This document shows, piece after piece, positions 8,653 through 17,060 of a DNA stretch of 64,000 nucleotides; positions within the stretch are counted from its first letter, which is position 1; every line of letters starts with the position of its first letter. This stretch comes from Actinoplanes italicus. Lineage in GTDB: Bacteria; Actinomycetota; Actinomycetes; Mycobacteriales; Micromonosporaceae. The notes under the pieces are model-generated. The model was not told the origin of the DNA, ran no database searches, and saw nothing but the letters and a program-made list of their open reading frames with translations. The position numbers and the translations under genes are program-made. Location of the stretch: positions 62,001-126,000 of the forward strand of contig NZ_PVMZ01000001.1 of the NCBI RefSeq assembly GCF_003001815.1, read 5' to 3'.

Positions 8653-9534
8653 TTGTTCGTCTTCGGCATTCTTCTGTTCGCCGTGGCGTTGTTCGCGCTG
8701 CTGGCCGCGAGGCTCGGCAAGACCCCGCAGGTGAAACGCCAGGCGTGGGCGGCGTTCGCGATCGCCGGCTTCCTGGCGGTGGCGTCGGTCGTGACGGCGA
8801 GCATCACCGTGGTGCCGACGCGGAACGTGGGCATCGTCACGAGCTGGAACAAGCCGACCGGCCGGACGACGGGCGCCGGTTTGCAGTGGACGCTGCCGTG
8901 GCAGGGCATCGACGAGTGGGACGCGTCGGGTCAGACGTACGCCCATCTCGGTGACCAGTGTGTGTGGGTGACCATCGCCGCCCAGCGCCGGGCGTGCATC
9001 CCGGTGCAGATCGAGTGGTCGGCGAAGGCGGAGAAGGCGCCGGAGAACTGGGCCGCCTACCGGGAGGTGGGTGACCGCTCGCGGTTCGAGGTGTTCGTGG
9101 AGCGGCGGGTGAATCCGCAGATCAACGGTGCGATGACGTCGATCTTCGCGTCGTTCGATCCGCTGGGTGCGGTGGACCCGACGAGTGGGGACGCGCCTGC
9201 CCCGGATCTGAACAAGACGTACAAGGAGACGCTGGTCACCGCGCTGAACGCGGAACTCGGTGACGAGATCGTGGTGAAGTCGGTGGCGTTCGAGTCGCCG
9301 CGTTACGACGAGCCGACGACGCAGGCGATCGCCGCGTACGGGCAGAAGATCCTCGAGGCCCGCAACCTGGAGATCGACAAGGCGAACGCGAAGACCCGGG
9401 CGGAGATCACCCGGACCGACGCGAGTGTCGACCAGGTGGCCCGCTGCCTGCAGATCGCCGAGAAGCTGGGCAAGGAGCCGGGCCTGTGCATGGGCGGCAC
9501 GGTATCCCTGACCCGCCCGGTCGAAACGAAGTGA
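8653..9534 (+). CDS. SPFH/Band 7 (prohibitin-like) membrane protein
   Basis: 293 residues. Two N-terminal hydrophobic segments (about residues 2-20 and 32-52) precede an SPFH domain that begins at VVPTRNVGIVTSWNKPTGR and carries the ring-forming helical end rich in Glu/Lys/Ala (ILEARNLEIDKANAKTRAEI). SPFH proteins form membrane-associated oligomeric scaffolds that organise membrane microdomains and regulate membrane proteases. Start is TTG at 8653, consistent with GGAG about 11 bases upstream and five bases after the preceding small membrane gene. A strong convergent stem-loop follows the stop. Confidence 0.85.
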   Translation: MFVFGILLFAVALFALLAARLGKTPQVKRQAWAAFAIAGFLAVASVVTASITVVPTRNVGIVTSWNKPTGRTTGAGLQWTLPWQGIDEWDASGQTYAHLGDQCVWVTIAAQRRACIPVQIEWSAKAEKAPENWAAYREVGDRSRFEVFVERRVNPQINGAMTSIFASFDPLGAVDPTSGDAPAPDLNKTYKETLVTALNAELGDEIVVKSVAFESPRYDEPTTQAIAAYGQKILEARNLEIDKANAKTRAEITRTDASVDQVARCLQIAEKLGKEPGLCMGGTVSLTRPVETK

Positions 9535-9543
9535 GCGCGCGAG

Positions 9544-9584
9544 CTTGTGAGGTTACGGTCGGTCGAGCGGCCGAACCTCACAAG
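9544..9584. terminator. Bidirectional stem-loop terminator
   Basis: Perfect 11 bp arms CTTGTGAGGTT (9544-9554) and AACCTCACAAG (9574-9584) lie between the stop of the plus-strand SPFH gene (9534) and the stop of the minus-strand secreted-protein gene (9596), as expected of a shared terminator for convergent genes. Confidence 0.8.
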
Positions 9585-9595
9585 ATCGCCAATAC

Positions 9596-10570
9596 TTAGC
9601 GGACGCGAACGCGTACGGAGTCGAGGGCGGGCGTCTGGTTGGCGCGTTCCATCATCGGGATGCGGTGCGACCCGTCGCCCGCCCAGGCCGAGCACTGGAA
9701 AGTGCCCGACTGCGCGAGTCCCGGCACCTGGATGGCGATGGTGTCGGCCTGTGCCCCGCCACGGCTGTCCTCGGTGGCGACGAAGAACCCGGGGACCGGT
9801 TCGGGCGCGGGCGCCTGCTGCTGGCTGTCGAGGATGCGGCAGGCGGTGTGGAAGTGGCCGCGGACCAGGCCGCCCTGCAGCACGCTGCTCTCCACGTAGT
9901 AACCGCCCTGGCCGGCCGCGAGGAAGCGGTCACGGATCAGGTTGCGGGTGCTGACCTGGATGGTGAACGGCTGGTTCCGGTTCACCTGACGCGGCGCGTT
10001 CGTGATCAGCAGGGTCGGGTTGTTCGCGGCGGCACCGACCTCACCGAACTCGGTGGAGACGCAACGGTTGCCCCGCTGGAAGCCGTCGTGCGCCTCCAGC
10101 TGGCTGGTGTCGCAGCTGTCGGTGAGCACGCCGAGGTTGTTGCCCGGCTGGGCCGCGGGCGGCGTGGTGGTGACGGCGGGCTGGCCGCCGTTCTGGTTGA
10201 GGGTGCAGGTGGCCAGGCGTTCGGCGTTCAGGTTGGGCCGGGCGGCGTTGCGGGAGATCGCGGTCTCGATCCGGTTGATGGCGGCGAACCGCTTGTCCCG
10301 GAGCGGGCCGAGGATCGCGTTCTGGATGAAGTTCTGCCCGCCCTGACCGGCGGTCGAGGCGATGCGGTTGTTGGCCTCGTTGATCTGCTGGTCGATCTGG
10401 CGCAGGTTGCTGTCGACCTCCGCCTGGGCCTGGGCCGGGACGTTGACGGTGATGTAGACCTGCGGGCAGTTGACGGTGGGCACGGCGGCTTCGGCAGCCG
10501 TGGCGATGCCGATACCGGCTCCCACCATGGCCGCGGCGAGCCCGGCGGTGATGACGACTTTCCGTTGCAT
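9596..10570 (-). CDS. Secreted protein of unknown function, 324 aa
   Basis: Begins with a signal peptide (MQRKVVITAGLAAAMVGAGIG then ATAAEAA, cleavage about residue 28). The mature N-terminal half (about 30-115) is a Gln/Asn/Ala-rich helical stretch with a cysteine near its start (VNCPQVYITV). A Pro/Thr linker (AVTTTPPAAQPGNN) follows, then a beta-rich C-terminal domain with repeated cysteines (DSCDTSQLEAHDGFQ, NRCVSTEFG, FHTACRI, FQCSAWAGDG). The C-terminal half looks like an extracellular disulfide-bonded beta domain. I do not recognise the family. The gene stands alone between a terminator and the ABC permease gene (80 bp). Role unknown; location almost certainly outside the membrane. Confidence 0.75.
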   Translation of the reverse strand: MQRKVVITAGLAAAMVGAGIGIATAAEAAVPTVNCPQVYITVNVPAQAQAEVDSNLRQIDQQINEANNRIASTAGQGGQNFIQNAILGPLRDKRFAAINRIETAISRNAARPNLNAERLATCTLNQNGGQPAVTTTPPAAQPGNNLGVLTDSCDTSQLEAHDGFQRGNRCVSTEFGEVGAAANNPTLLITNAPRQVNRNQPFTIQVSTRNLIRDRFLAAGQGGYYVESSVLQGGLVRGHFHTACRILDSQQQAPAPEPVPGFFVATEDSRGGAQADTIAIQVPGLAQSGTFQCSAWAGDGSHRIPMMERANQTPALDSVRVRVR

Positions 10571-10649
10571 TGGCCTGCTGCTTCCCCGAGCGCGATGAAC
10601 CCTACGGAGATCAATACGGGAACGCTCCCAGTTCGGATCAACGCCGGAA

Positions 10650-11834
10650 TCATGCGGCGGCCAGTGCCTCGGTGGGGGCGAGCCGGGCGGCGCGGATCGC
10701 CGGATACAGGCCGGCTACGGCGCCGATGAGCAGGGTGGCGCCCAGTCCACCGGCGATCGCCCACAGCGGTACGACAGCCGGCCACCGCTGGGTTCCGGCG
10801 TAGACGAACGTGACGAGGCATCCGCCGAGCACCCCACCCACGCCGCCGAGCAGCGACAGCAGCAATGATTCGGCGACGAACTGGGTGCGGACCTGTCCGC
10901 GGGTGGCGCCGAGGGAACGGCGCAGCCCGATCTCTGCCCGGCGTTCGAGCACCGAGATGACCATCGTGTTGGCGACGCCGATGCCGCCGACGAGCAGCGC
11001 CACCGCGCCGAGTCCCAGCAGCAGCGAGTTGAAGGTGCTGCTGGCGGCGCGCTGGGCGATGAGCGCGTCGGAGGGGTTGGACACGTCGACCTGGTCGGGG
11101 TTGCGCGGGTTGGCGGTGGCCGCGAGCACACCGCGGACCGCCTCCACCTGGGATTCGATCGAGCGGGTGTAGACGCGGGTGGCGTGCCCGTCGAAGTCCA
11201 GGTAGGACTTCGCGGCGTCCCAGCCGACGAGGACGGCGTTGTCGAGTTCCGGGGCGAGCGGCACGGTCCGCAGCACGCCGACGACCGGGTAGTGGCGGCC
11301 CTCGATGTAGACGGCGGGCACGTCGCCGAGGCGGCGGGCCGCGGCAGCGCCGAGCACGACGGCCGGGTATCGGGCGGTGGCCGCATTGAGCCACCTTCCG
11401 CCGGCCAGTTCAGCGTCGACGGTGCCGAGCAGGTCGAGTTGCGCGGCGACGACGGACAGCCCGCCGGTCTCGCCCGGGGGGATCCGGTCGGTGCGGTAGA
11501 CGGACGTGTCGCCGACCGAGCCGACGGCGGTCGCGGAGGTGACCGGCCCGATGCGTCTGATCATGTCCAGGGCGTCGTCGGGCAGGGTCGCGTCGTCGCC
11601 GAACATGGTCCGGCCGGGTGCCACGGTGAGCATGTTGGTGCCGAGGGCGGCGAGTTCCTCGTCGAGGTCGGCCTGTCCGGAGGTGGAGATGCCGACGACC
11701 GAGACCATGGCGGCGATACCGATGGCGATGCCGAGAGCGGACAGGACGGCTCGCAGGGGGCGCGACCGCAGGCCGTACCCACCGAGGCGAAGCAGGTCGG
11801 AGAGGCGCAGCCGGGCCGGGCTGAGGGCGGCCAT
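10650..11834 (-). CDS. MacB-type ABC transporter permease (FtsX family)
   Basis: 394 residues. An N-terminal transmembrane helix (about 25-47, SALGIAIGIAAMVSVVGIS) is followed by a periplasmic-side MacB_PCD domain of about 220 residues and then the FtsX core of three helices (about 265-390, ending GLYPAIRAARLAPTEALAAA). The FtsX signature between helices (SVLERRAEIGLRRSLGATRGQVRTQF) is clear. These permeases couple ATP hydrolysis to mechanical export or extraction of peptides, lipoproteins or drugs across the envelope. It is the last gene of the export operon: its start lies one base after the stop of the ATPase gene. Confidence 0.93.
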   Translation of the reverse strand: MAALSPARLRLSDLLRLGGYGLRSRPLRAVLSALGIAIGIAAMVSVVGISTSGQADLDEELAALGTNMLTVAPGRTMFGDDATLPDDALDMIRRIGPVTSATAVGSVGDTSVYRTDRIPPGETGGLSVVAAQLDLLGTVDAELAGGRWLNAATARYPAVVLGAAAARRLGDVPAVYIEGRHYPVVGVLRTVPLAPELDNAVLVGWDAAKSYLDFDGHATRVYTRSIESQVEAVRGVLAATANPRNPDQVDVSNPSDALIAQRAASSTFNSLLLGLGAVALLVGGIGVANTMVISVLERRAEIGLRRSLGATRGQVRTQFVAESLLLSLLGGVGGVLGGCLVTFVYAGTQRWPAVVPLWAIAGGLGATLLIGAVAGLYPAIRAARLAPTEALAAA

Positions 11835-11835
11835 G

Positions 11836-12492
11836 TCAGACCACCCGCCCGTCGAGCATCGGCACCTGCCGGGGCAGCGACCCGGCGATCTCGTGGTCGT
11901 GGGTGATCACCAGGACGGTGGTGCCGGCCGCGTTCAGCTCACGCAGCAGTTCGACGACGCCGGCGCCGGAGGCGGAGTCGAGGTTGCCGGTGGGTTCATC
12001 GGCGAGCAGCACGGCCGGGTCGCCGGCGACCGCCCGGGCGACGGCGACGCGCTGGCGTTCGCCGCCGGAGAGCTGGTGCGGCCGGTGCCCGAGCCGGTCG
12101 CCGAGACCAACCCGGACCAGCGCGTTCTCGGCACGGCGCTCGCGTTCGCGCCGGGCCAGGCCGGTGTAGAGCAGGCCGTCGGCCACGTTGGTGCGGGCAT
12201 CGCGGCCGGGTGCGAGGTGGAACGACTGGAACACGAAGCCGATCCGGCGGGCCCGCAGGGCGGACAGCTGCCGGTCGGACAGCGAGGCGACGTCATGCCC
12301 GTCGATGCGTACGGTGCCGGAGGTGGGGCGGTCGAGGGTGCCGATCAGGTTGAGCATCGTGGACTTGCCGGAGCCGGACGGTCCGACGATGGCGATCAGT
12401 TCGCCGTGGCCGACGGTCAGGTCCACCTCGTGCAGGGCGGTGACTCCCGGGTAGCTCTTGGTGACCCGTTCGAGTTCGATGACGGTCGTCAC
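11836..12492 (-). CDS. ABC transporter ATP-binding protein (MacB/LolD type)
   Basis: 218-residue ATPase. Walker A is GPSGSGKST (about 36-44), the Q-loop is FVFQSFHL, the ABC signature LSGGERQR, Walker B ADEPTGNLDS and the switch histidine THDHE. Length and the LDRPTSG segment place it in the MacB/LolD/FtsE subgroup that pairs with FtsX-type permeases. The GTG start at 12492 overlaps the adaptor stop by four bases (GTGA). The open frame continues far upstream, but that part is the shadow of the adaptor gene. It energises the adjacent permease. Confidence 0.95.
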   Translation of the reverse strand: MTTVIELERVTKSYPGVTALHEVDLTVGHGELIAIVGPSGSGKSTMLNLIGTLDRPTSGTVRIDGHDVASLSDRQLSALRARRIGFVFQSFHLAPGRDARTNVADGLLYTGLARRERERRAENALVRVGLGDRLGHRPHQLSGGERQRVAVARAVAGDPAVLLADEPTGNLDSASGAGVVELLRELNAAGTTVLVITHDHEIAGSLPRQVPMLDGRVV

Positions 12493-13544
12493 GCCGGGAT
12501 CCCCACTTTCAATCCCTCGGTGAGGCTGTCGCCGGTGACCTCGACGCGGCCGTCGGCGAACAGGCCGGTCTCGACCGCGACGACGCGGGTGGCGGTGCCG
12601 TCGACGATCTGCAACCCATAGCCGCCTTCGGCGAGGGCGAGAAGGGCATTGATGGGTACGGTCAGCGCGTTCTCCCGCCGCGCGGAGACGAACAGGACGT
12701 TCACGGCCGCGTCGTCGAGCCCCTGGGGCGCCTTGTCGAACCCGACCGTCACCTCGATCCTGGTGGTGTCCTGCTGGCCCGGGTTCTCGGCCTCCTCGAC
12801 CGTGGTGGCGACCCCGGTGATCCGTCCGGTGACGGTCGTGCCGTCCGGCAGGGTCACGTCGACCGCGGCGCCCTTCCTGGCGAGCCGCTGGTCGCTGATG
12901 TCGAGCTCGACGGTGGCGATCCGTCCGGTGGTGGTGGTCGACAGCAGTTCGGCGCCGGGCTGCACGGTGGCGCCGAGGGCGGCGGAGCGGGAGGCGACGC
13001 GGACGGGGCCGCCGGCGTAGACGATCCGGCCCAGTTCGACGGTGCCGGTCTCGTCGAGGCCGAGGTCGTCCTGCCAGTCCTCGACGGCGTCGGCGGTGGC
13101 GGAGGTGTACTCGTCGTCGACGGTGAAGCCGCGGTAGCCGAGCGCCCACAGGTTCTTCTCGAACTGGGTGACATCGGCGCCCTCGTCACCGGGTGACAGT
13201 GCCCGGTAGGCGGGCAGCGAGCCGTACAGCAGCACCACCGGGTCGTTGTCGATCCGGTAGAGGGCACCGCCGCGCTTGACCGTCGCGTCGGCGGCGGGCA
13301 GGGCGGTGACCGTGCCGGACAGCCGGGTGGTGAGCACCGCCGTGTCTCCGAATCCGAGGGAGCCGCCGTGGCTCTCGCGGTCGACGAGGGTCTGCCGGGT
13401 GATGTCGGCGGTCGCCGCGGGCACGTCGCCGGCGGCGGAGTCGGTGCCCTCGGCCTCGGGAAGGCCGCCACCGAGCAGGAACGCGGCCACACCGCCGGCG
13501 GTCAGTGCCACCGCCACCGCGGCGGTCGTCCATCGACGTCTCAT
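12489..13544 (-). CDS. Efflux periplasmic-type adaptor with peptidoglycan-binding domain (HlyD/MacA-like)
   Basis: 351 residues. An N-terminal membrane anchor (about 6-28) precedes a barrel-sandwich strand set (TAVLTTRLSGTVTALPAADATVKRG). A peptidoglycan-binding-1 domain is inserted at about 115-165 (GDEGADVTQFEKNLWALGYRG...EDWQDDLGL). The second biotinyl-lipoyl half and the beta-barrel (AAVDVTLPDGTTVTGRITG) follow. This actinobacterial arrangement, with PG_binding_1 inside the adaptor, links an FtsX-type exporter to the cell wall. The start ATG at 13544 overlaps the lipoprotein stop by four bases. It is the middle gene of a four-gene export operon. Confidence 0.88.
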   Translation of the reverse strand: MRRRWTTAAVAVALTAGGVAAFLLGGGLPEAEGTDSAAGDVPAATADITRQTLVDRESHGGSLGFGDTAVLTTRLSGTVTALPAADATVKRGGALYRIDNDPVVLLYGSLPAYRALSPGDEGADVTQFEKNLWALGYRGFTVDDEYTSATADAVEDWQDDLGLDETGTVELGRIVYAGGPVRVASRSAALGATVQPGAELLSTTTTGRIATVELDISDQRLARKGAAVDVTLPDGTTVTGRITGVATTVEEAENPGQQDTTRIEVTVGFDKAPQGLDDAAVNVLFVSARRENALTVPINALLALAEGGYGLQIVDGTATRVVAVETGLFADGRVEVTGDSLTEGLKVGIPA

Positions 13545-14098
13545 GCCTTCTTCTCCACATGTTCGCTGCGTTCGCCGCCGCCGTCCGGCCGATACTGGGC
13601 GCACGCCTTCACGGCCGCGTCGAAGGCCGGGTTGCCGGGTCCGGTGCCGAGTTTGTTGCCGTCGATGCCGAGCTGACCGTCCGGCTGGGGGTCCGGGAAG
13701 TTCGGCACCCCGTTCTCGCGCATGCACCGGGACAGCGCGCGGTTCTGCTCGATCTCCTCGGCGGACAGCTTCGGCGGTTCCCCGCCGTTCGGCAGGAACC
13801 GCTTGCACGCCTGCTGCGCTTTGTCCACGGTGGCCGGGTCCACGCCCTGCGGCAGGCTGAGTTCCATCCGGCCGTCGGCCTGCGGGTCCGGGAACCAGTC
13901 CAGGCCCTGCTCCCGCATGCACCTGGAGAACTCGAGGTCCGCGTCCGGGCCCGATCCGCTGACGGCGGTGCTGGCCGACGCCTTCGGCTTCCCGCTCGCG
14001 GCGGTTGCGACACCGCCGCCGTCGCCGGTGGGCCGCGAGCAGCCCGCGCTCGTCGCCGCGAGCAGGACGCCGAGCACCACGATGATCCTGGTTCTCAT
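13541..14098 (-). CDS. Secreted lipoprotein with duplicated RCMRE...FPDP motif
   Basis: 185 residues. A lipoprotein signal peptide ends in a lipobox-like TSAGC (Cys at about residue 20), then a Ser/Ala/Thr-rich linker. The mature domain contains two copies of a short unit: FSRCMREQGLDWFPDPQADG and LSRCMRENGVPNFPDPQPDG. Each is followed by a helix ending in a second cysteine (AQQACKRFLP, AVKACAQYRP), so two disulfide-paired repeats are likely. This small extracytoplasmic family often precedes MacA/MacB-like operons in actinobacteria. The start at 14098 has a strong AAAGGAGA site. It is the first gene of the export operon, divergent from the two-component system. Confidence 0.8.
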   Translation of the reverse strand: MRTRIIVVLGVLLAATSAGCSRPTGDGGGVATAASGKPKASASTAVSGSGPDADLEFSRCMREQGLDWFPDPQADGRMELSLPQGVDPATVDKAQQACKRFLPNGGEPPKLSAEEIEQNRALSRCMRENGVPNFPDPQPDGQLGIDGNKLGTGPGNPAFDAAVKACAQYRPDGGGERSEHVEKKA

Positions 14099-14162
14099 GT
14101 CGTCTCCTTTGCCGGCGGCCGGGCGGCCGCCATGCACCGAAGTAGAGCGGCCGGCGTGTATC

Positions 14163-14192
14163 CCCGGCGTCACGGAAAACGGTGACGCCGGG
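14163..14192. promoter_or_regulatory. 11 bp palindrome between the export operon and the two-component genes
   Basis: CCCGGCGTCAC (14163-14173) and GTGACGCCGGG (14182-14192) are perfect inverted arms around an 8-base A-rich centre. The element lies 65 bp upstream of the lipoprotein start and 30 bp upstream of the response-regulator start. Position and symmetry suggest a binding site for the adjacent OmpR-type regulator or another dimeric regulator. A TTGACG hexamer follows immediately at 14193. Confidence 0.55.
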
Positions 14193-14221
14193 TTGACGGC
14201 GCCGAGGGCCAAGATGGAGGC

Positions 14222-14878
14222 ATGCGGATCCTGGTGGTGGAGGACGAGCCCCTGCTGGCCGACGCGGTGGCGCAGGGGCTGCGGCACGAGGCACACGCCG
14301 TCGACGTCGTCTACGACGGCGGATCGGCCCTGGAACGGATCGACGTCAACGACTACGACGTGGTCGTGCTGGACCGGGACGTGCCGGTCGTGCACGGCGA
14401 CAAGGTGTGCCGGGTGCTGGCAGAACGCAAGGCCGGCATCCGGGTGCTGATGCTGACCGCCGCCGCCGGGATCGACGACCGGGTCACCGGGCTGGCCCTC
14501 GGCGCCGACGACTACCTGCCGAAACCGTTCGCGTTCCGGGAGCTGTCGGCGCGGGTGGCCGCGCTGGGGCGCCGGTCGCGTCCGGCCGCGCCGCCGGTTC
14601 TGCGCCGGGCCGGGATCAGCCTCGACCCGTACCGGCGCGAGGTGCACCGCGACGGCCGTTACGTGCCGCTGTCCCGCAAGGAGTTCGCGGTCCTGGCCGA
14701 GCTGCTGCGTGCCGACGGGACCGCGGTGTCCGCCGAGACGCTGCTGGAGAAGGCGTGGGACGAGAACGCCGACCCGTTCACCCACACGGTCCGGATGACG
14801 ATCCTCAAACTGCGGCGCAAACTGGGTGACCCGCCGGTGGTGCTGACCGAACCGGGAGTGGGGTACCGGCTCCGATGA
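14222..14878 (+). CDS. OmpR/PhoB-family response regulator
   Basis: 218 residues. The receiver domain has acidic pocket residues E7/D8, phospho-acceptor Asp51 in VVLDRDVP and a late Lys in DYLPKPF. A winged-helix DNA-binding domain follows (about 125-218, ending in the ARRAY-like VLTEPGVGYRLR). It is transcribed divergently from the MacB-type export operon across the palindrome at 14163-14192, so the most economical idea is that it controls that operon. The stop overlaps the sensor kinase start (ATGA). Confidence 0.95.
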   Translation: MRILVVEDEPLLADAVAQGLRHEAHAVDVVYDGGSALERIDVNDYDVVVLDRDVPVVHGDKVCRVLAERKAGIRVLMLTAAAGIDDRVTGLALGADDYLPKPFAFRELSARVAALGRRSRPAAPPVLRRAGISLDPYRREVHRDGRYVPLSRKEFAVLAELLRADGTAVSAETLLEKAWDENADPFTHTVRMTILKLRRKLGDPPVVLTEPGVGYRLR

Positions 14879-15999
14879 GACTCACCGTGCGAGGCCGGCT
14901 CACCGCCGTCTACGGCGGCCTGTTCGTCCTGGCCGGGCTGGTCCTGCTCGGGGTCATCTACGTGCTGGTCGAACGGGACACGCCGCAGAAGTTCGTGGGT
15001 ACCGCCAGTCCTCCGCCGAAGGCGACCGCGGGCGTACCGGACACCGGGCAGGCGCACTTCGAGCAGGTGGTCGAGGGCACCCGCGCCGGCACCCTGCACA
15101 CGCTGCTCACCCAGGGGGTGATCGCGCTGTTCGTGGTGAGCGCGGCGACGATCGCGCTGGGCTGGCTGATCGCCGGCCGGATGCTGCAGCCGCTGCACCA
15201 GGTCACCGCGGCGGCCCGGCGCATCGCCGAGGCCCCGGCCGCGGACCGGGGCCTGCACGAGCGGATCGCCCTGGACGGCCCGAACGACGAGCTCAAGCAG
15301 CTGGCCGACACGTTCGACCTGATGCTGGCCCGGCTCGACCAGTCCCTCGACTCGCAGCGCCGGTTCATCGCCAACGCTTCACACGAGCTGCGGACCCCGC
15401 TCACTCTCAACCGCACCCTGATCGAGGTGGCTCTCGAGCCGGACGGCACCTCGCCGGAGGTGCGCCAGCTGGGCACCACGCTGCTGGCCATCAACGACCG
15501 GCACGGGCGGCTCATCGACGGCCTGTTGCTACTGGCCCGCTCGGACCGGGAGGTCACCGAACGCTCCTATGTCGATCTGGCCGACATCGTGGACCACGTC
15601 GCGGTCTCGGACACCGTCAAGGTCGTCGCCGAACCCGACGAGGCCGCCGTCCTCGGCGATCCGATCCTGCTGGAACGCCTGGTGCAGAACCTGGTCGAGA
15701 ACGGCGCGCGGCACAACGTGCCGACCGGAGGCTGGGTCCGGGTGACCACCCGCACCCTCCCGGACGGCTGGGTGGAGCTGCAGGTCAGCAACTCCGGCCC
15801 GATGGTGCCGCGCTACGAGGTCGCCGGCCTGTTCGAGCCGTTCCGCCGGTTCAACCGCGATCGGCTCGCCTCACCCGGCGCCGGCTTGGGCCTCTCCATC
15901 GTGCGTGCGGTCGTCGGCGCCCATCACGGCCGGTTGCGGGCCGACGCCCGCGAGGAGGGCGGCCTCACGATCACGGTCCTACTTCCCAAAGCCCCATAA
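14875..15999 (+). CDS. Sensor histidine kinase
   Basis: 374 residues. Two transmembrane helices (about 9-32 and 78-102) flank a short extracytoplasmic loop of about 45 residues. A HAMP linker (AGRMLQPLHQVTAAARRIAEAP) follows, then the H-box ANASHELRTPLT with His170, the N-box LVQNLVENGARHN and the G-box GAGLGLSIV. The small sensor loop suggests an envelope-stress or peptide sensor rather than a large ligand-binding domain. It is translationally coupled to the response regulator upstream. No obvious terminator separates it from the convergent EamA gene. Confidence 0.95.
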   Translation: MRLTVRGRLTAVYGGLFVLAGLVLLGVIYVLVERDTPQKFVGTASPPPKATAGVPDTGQAHFEQVVEGTRAGTLHTLLTQGVIALFVVSAATIALGWLIAGRMLQPLHQVTAAARRIAEAPAADRGLHERIALDGPNDELKQLADTFDLMLARLDQSLDSQRRFIANASHELRTPLTLNRTLIEVALEPDGTSPEVRQLGTTLLAINDRHGRLIDGLLLLARSDREVTERSYVDLADIVDHVAVSDTVKVVAEPDEAAVLGDPILLERLVQNLVENGARHNVPTGGWVRVTTRTLPDGWVELQVSNSGPMVPRYEVAGLFEPFRRFNRDRLASPGAGLGLSIVRAVVGAHHGRLRADAREEGGLTITVLLPKAP

Positions 16000-16147
16000 A
16001 CCCCCTATATCGTACGGCCACGCATGAGTACCGGGGCCACGAAGCGAGGCAGGCGACACTCACGGCCCCAACGCCGCCGCCGGGCTGCGGCCGTGGGTCA
16101 CCGCTTACTGCCGACCAACAACGCCCCGGCCGAGCCCAGGCGGCCGG

Positions 16148-16993
16148 TCACCGTTTACTACCGGCCGGCACCCCGGCCGACGACGACTCGGCGCTGCGCC
16201 GGGCCAGGCCGATCACGCCCCACCCCGTGACCAGCGCCGCGACGGCCGCCAGCACCGCACCGGCGGCCCCGGAACGGATGCCCTCACCGAACAGGACCAT
16301 CCCCGCGACTGCCGCCACCAGCGGATTCGTGACGCTGACCGTGGCCAGCGGCGCGGCCAGGCCGGCACCCCGGTAGGACAGCTGCCCCAGCAGGTAACCG
16401 CTGACCGCGAACCCCACCACCAGCACCGCCGCCGACACGGAGACCGCACCCGGCCCGCCGGTGGTGAACGCGGCCAGCACCGCTTTCGACAGCACCGAAG
16501 CGATGCCGAAGACCGTGCCGGAGGCGGCGGCCAGCAGCACCGCCCGCCACGGCGGCGCGGCCCGCCGGGCGCCCACGGCGCAGGCGAGCACGGTGCCGGC
16601 CGTGATCAGCGCGAGGCCGCGGACCGCCGTGTCGGAGAGCAGCGCCGGGCCGTCCGGCTTCACCGACAGCGACAGGATCAGCGCCAGCCCGGCCACGGTC
16701 AGTCCGGCGTCACGCCAGGACGCCGGACTGATCCGGGTCCGGTATCGCACCACCTCGATGGGCAGCGCGAACAGCAGCGTGAGCGTGCCGAGCGCCTGGA
16801 CCACCGCCACGGTGCCGAAGTTCAGTGCGACCAGGTGCAAGGTCGCGCCGGCACCGGTGAGCAGCAGCGCCACCGCCCAGCGCGACCGGCCGCGATGCCC
16901 GCTCCCGGCGAGCCGCTCCTGGGCCACCGCGGCACCCGCGTAGGACGCAGCGGACAGCACGGAGAGCGCGACGGCCCACCCCAGCGATCCCAT
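16148..16993 (-). CDS. EamA/DMT-family transporter
   Basis: 281-residue protein with about nine to ten hydrophobic helices in two homologous halves, the drug/metabolite transporter pattern. The first half holds GALGTLTLLFALPIEVV and the second GLAAPLATVSVTNPLVAAVAGMVLFGEG, the usual EamA motif. I start at ATG 16993 (MGSLGWAV), with GGTGGGG four bases upstream; upstream in-frame codons lack such a site. Substrate unknown. A small Arg-rich gene precedes it on the same strand. The 3' end is partly repeated just downstream (see findings). Confidence 0.85.
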   Translation of the reverse strand: MGSLGWAVALSVLSAASYAGAAVAQERLAGSGHRGRSRWAVALLLTGAGATLHLVALNFGTVAVVQALGTLTLLFALPIEVVRYRTRISPASWRDAGLTVAGLALILSLSVKPDGPALLSDTAVRGLALITAGTVLACAVGARRAAPPWRAVLLAAASGTVFGIASVLSKAVLAAFTTGGPGAVSVSAAVLVVGFAVSGYLLGQLSYRGAGLAAPLATVSVTNPLVAAVAGMVLFGEGIRSGAAGAVLAAVAALVTGWGVIGLARRSAESSSAGVPAGSKR

Positions 16994-17060
16994 CCACCCC
17001 ACCTCGCTGTCTCGGCACCCTCGACGATACCGAGCACCGCCCGCATCGAACCGGCATGAA

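Noticed and set aside
16024..16230. Small plus-strand frame of 68 codons after the sensor kinase
   Set aside because: It overlaps the end of the EamA gene, is Arg/Pro-rich and has no ribosome site.
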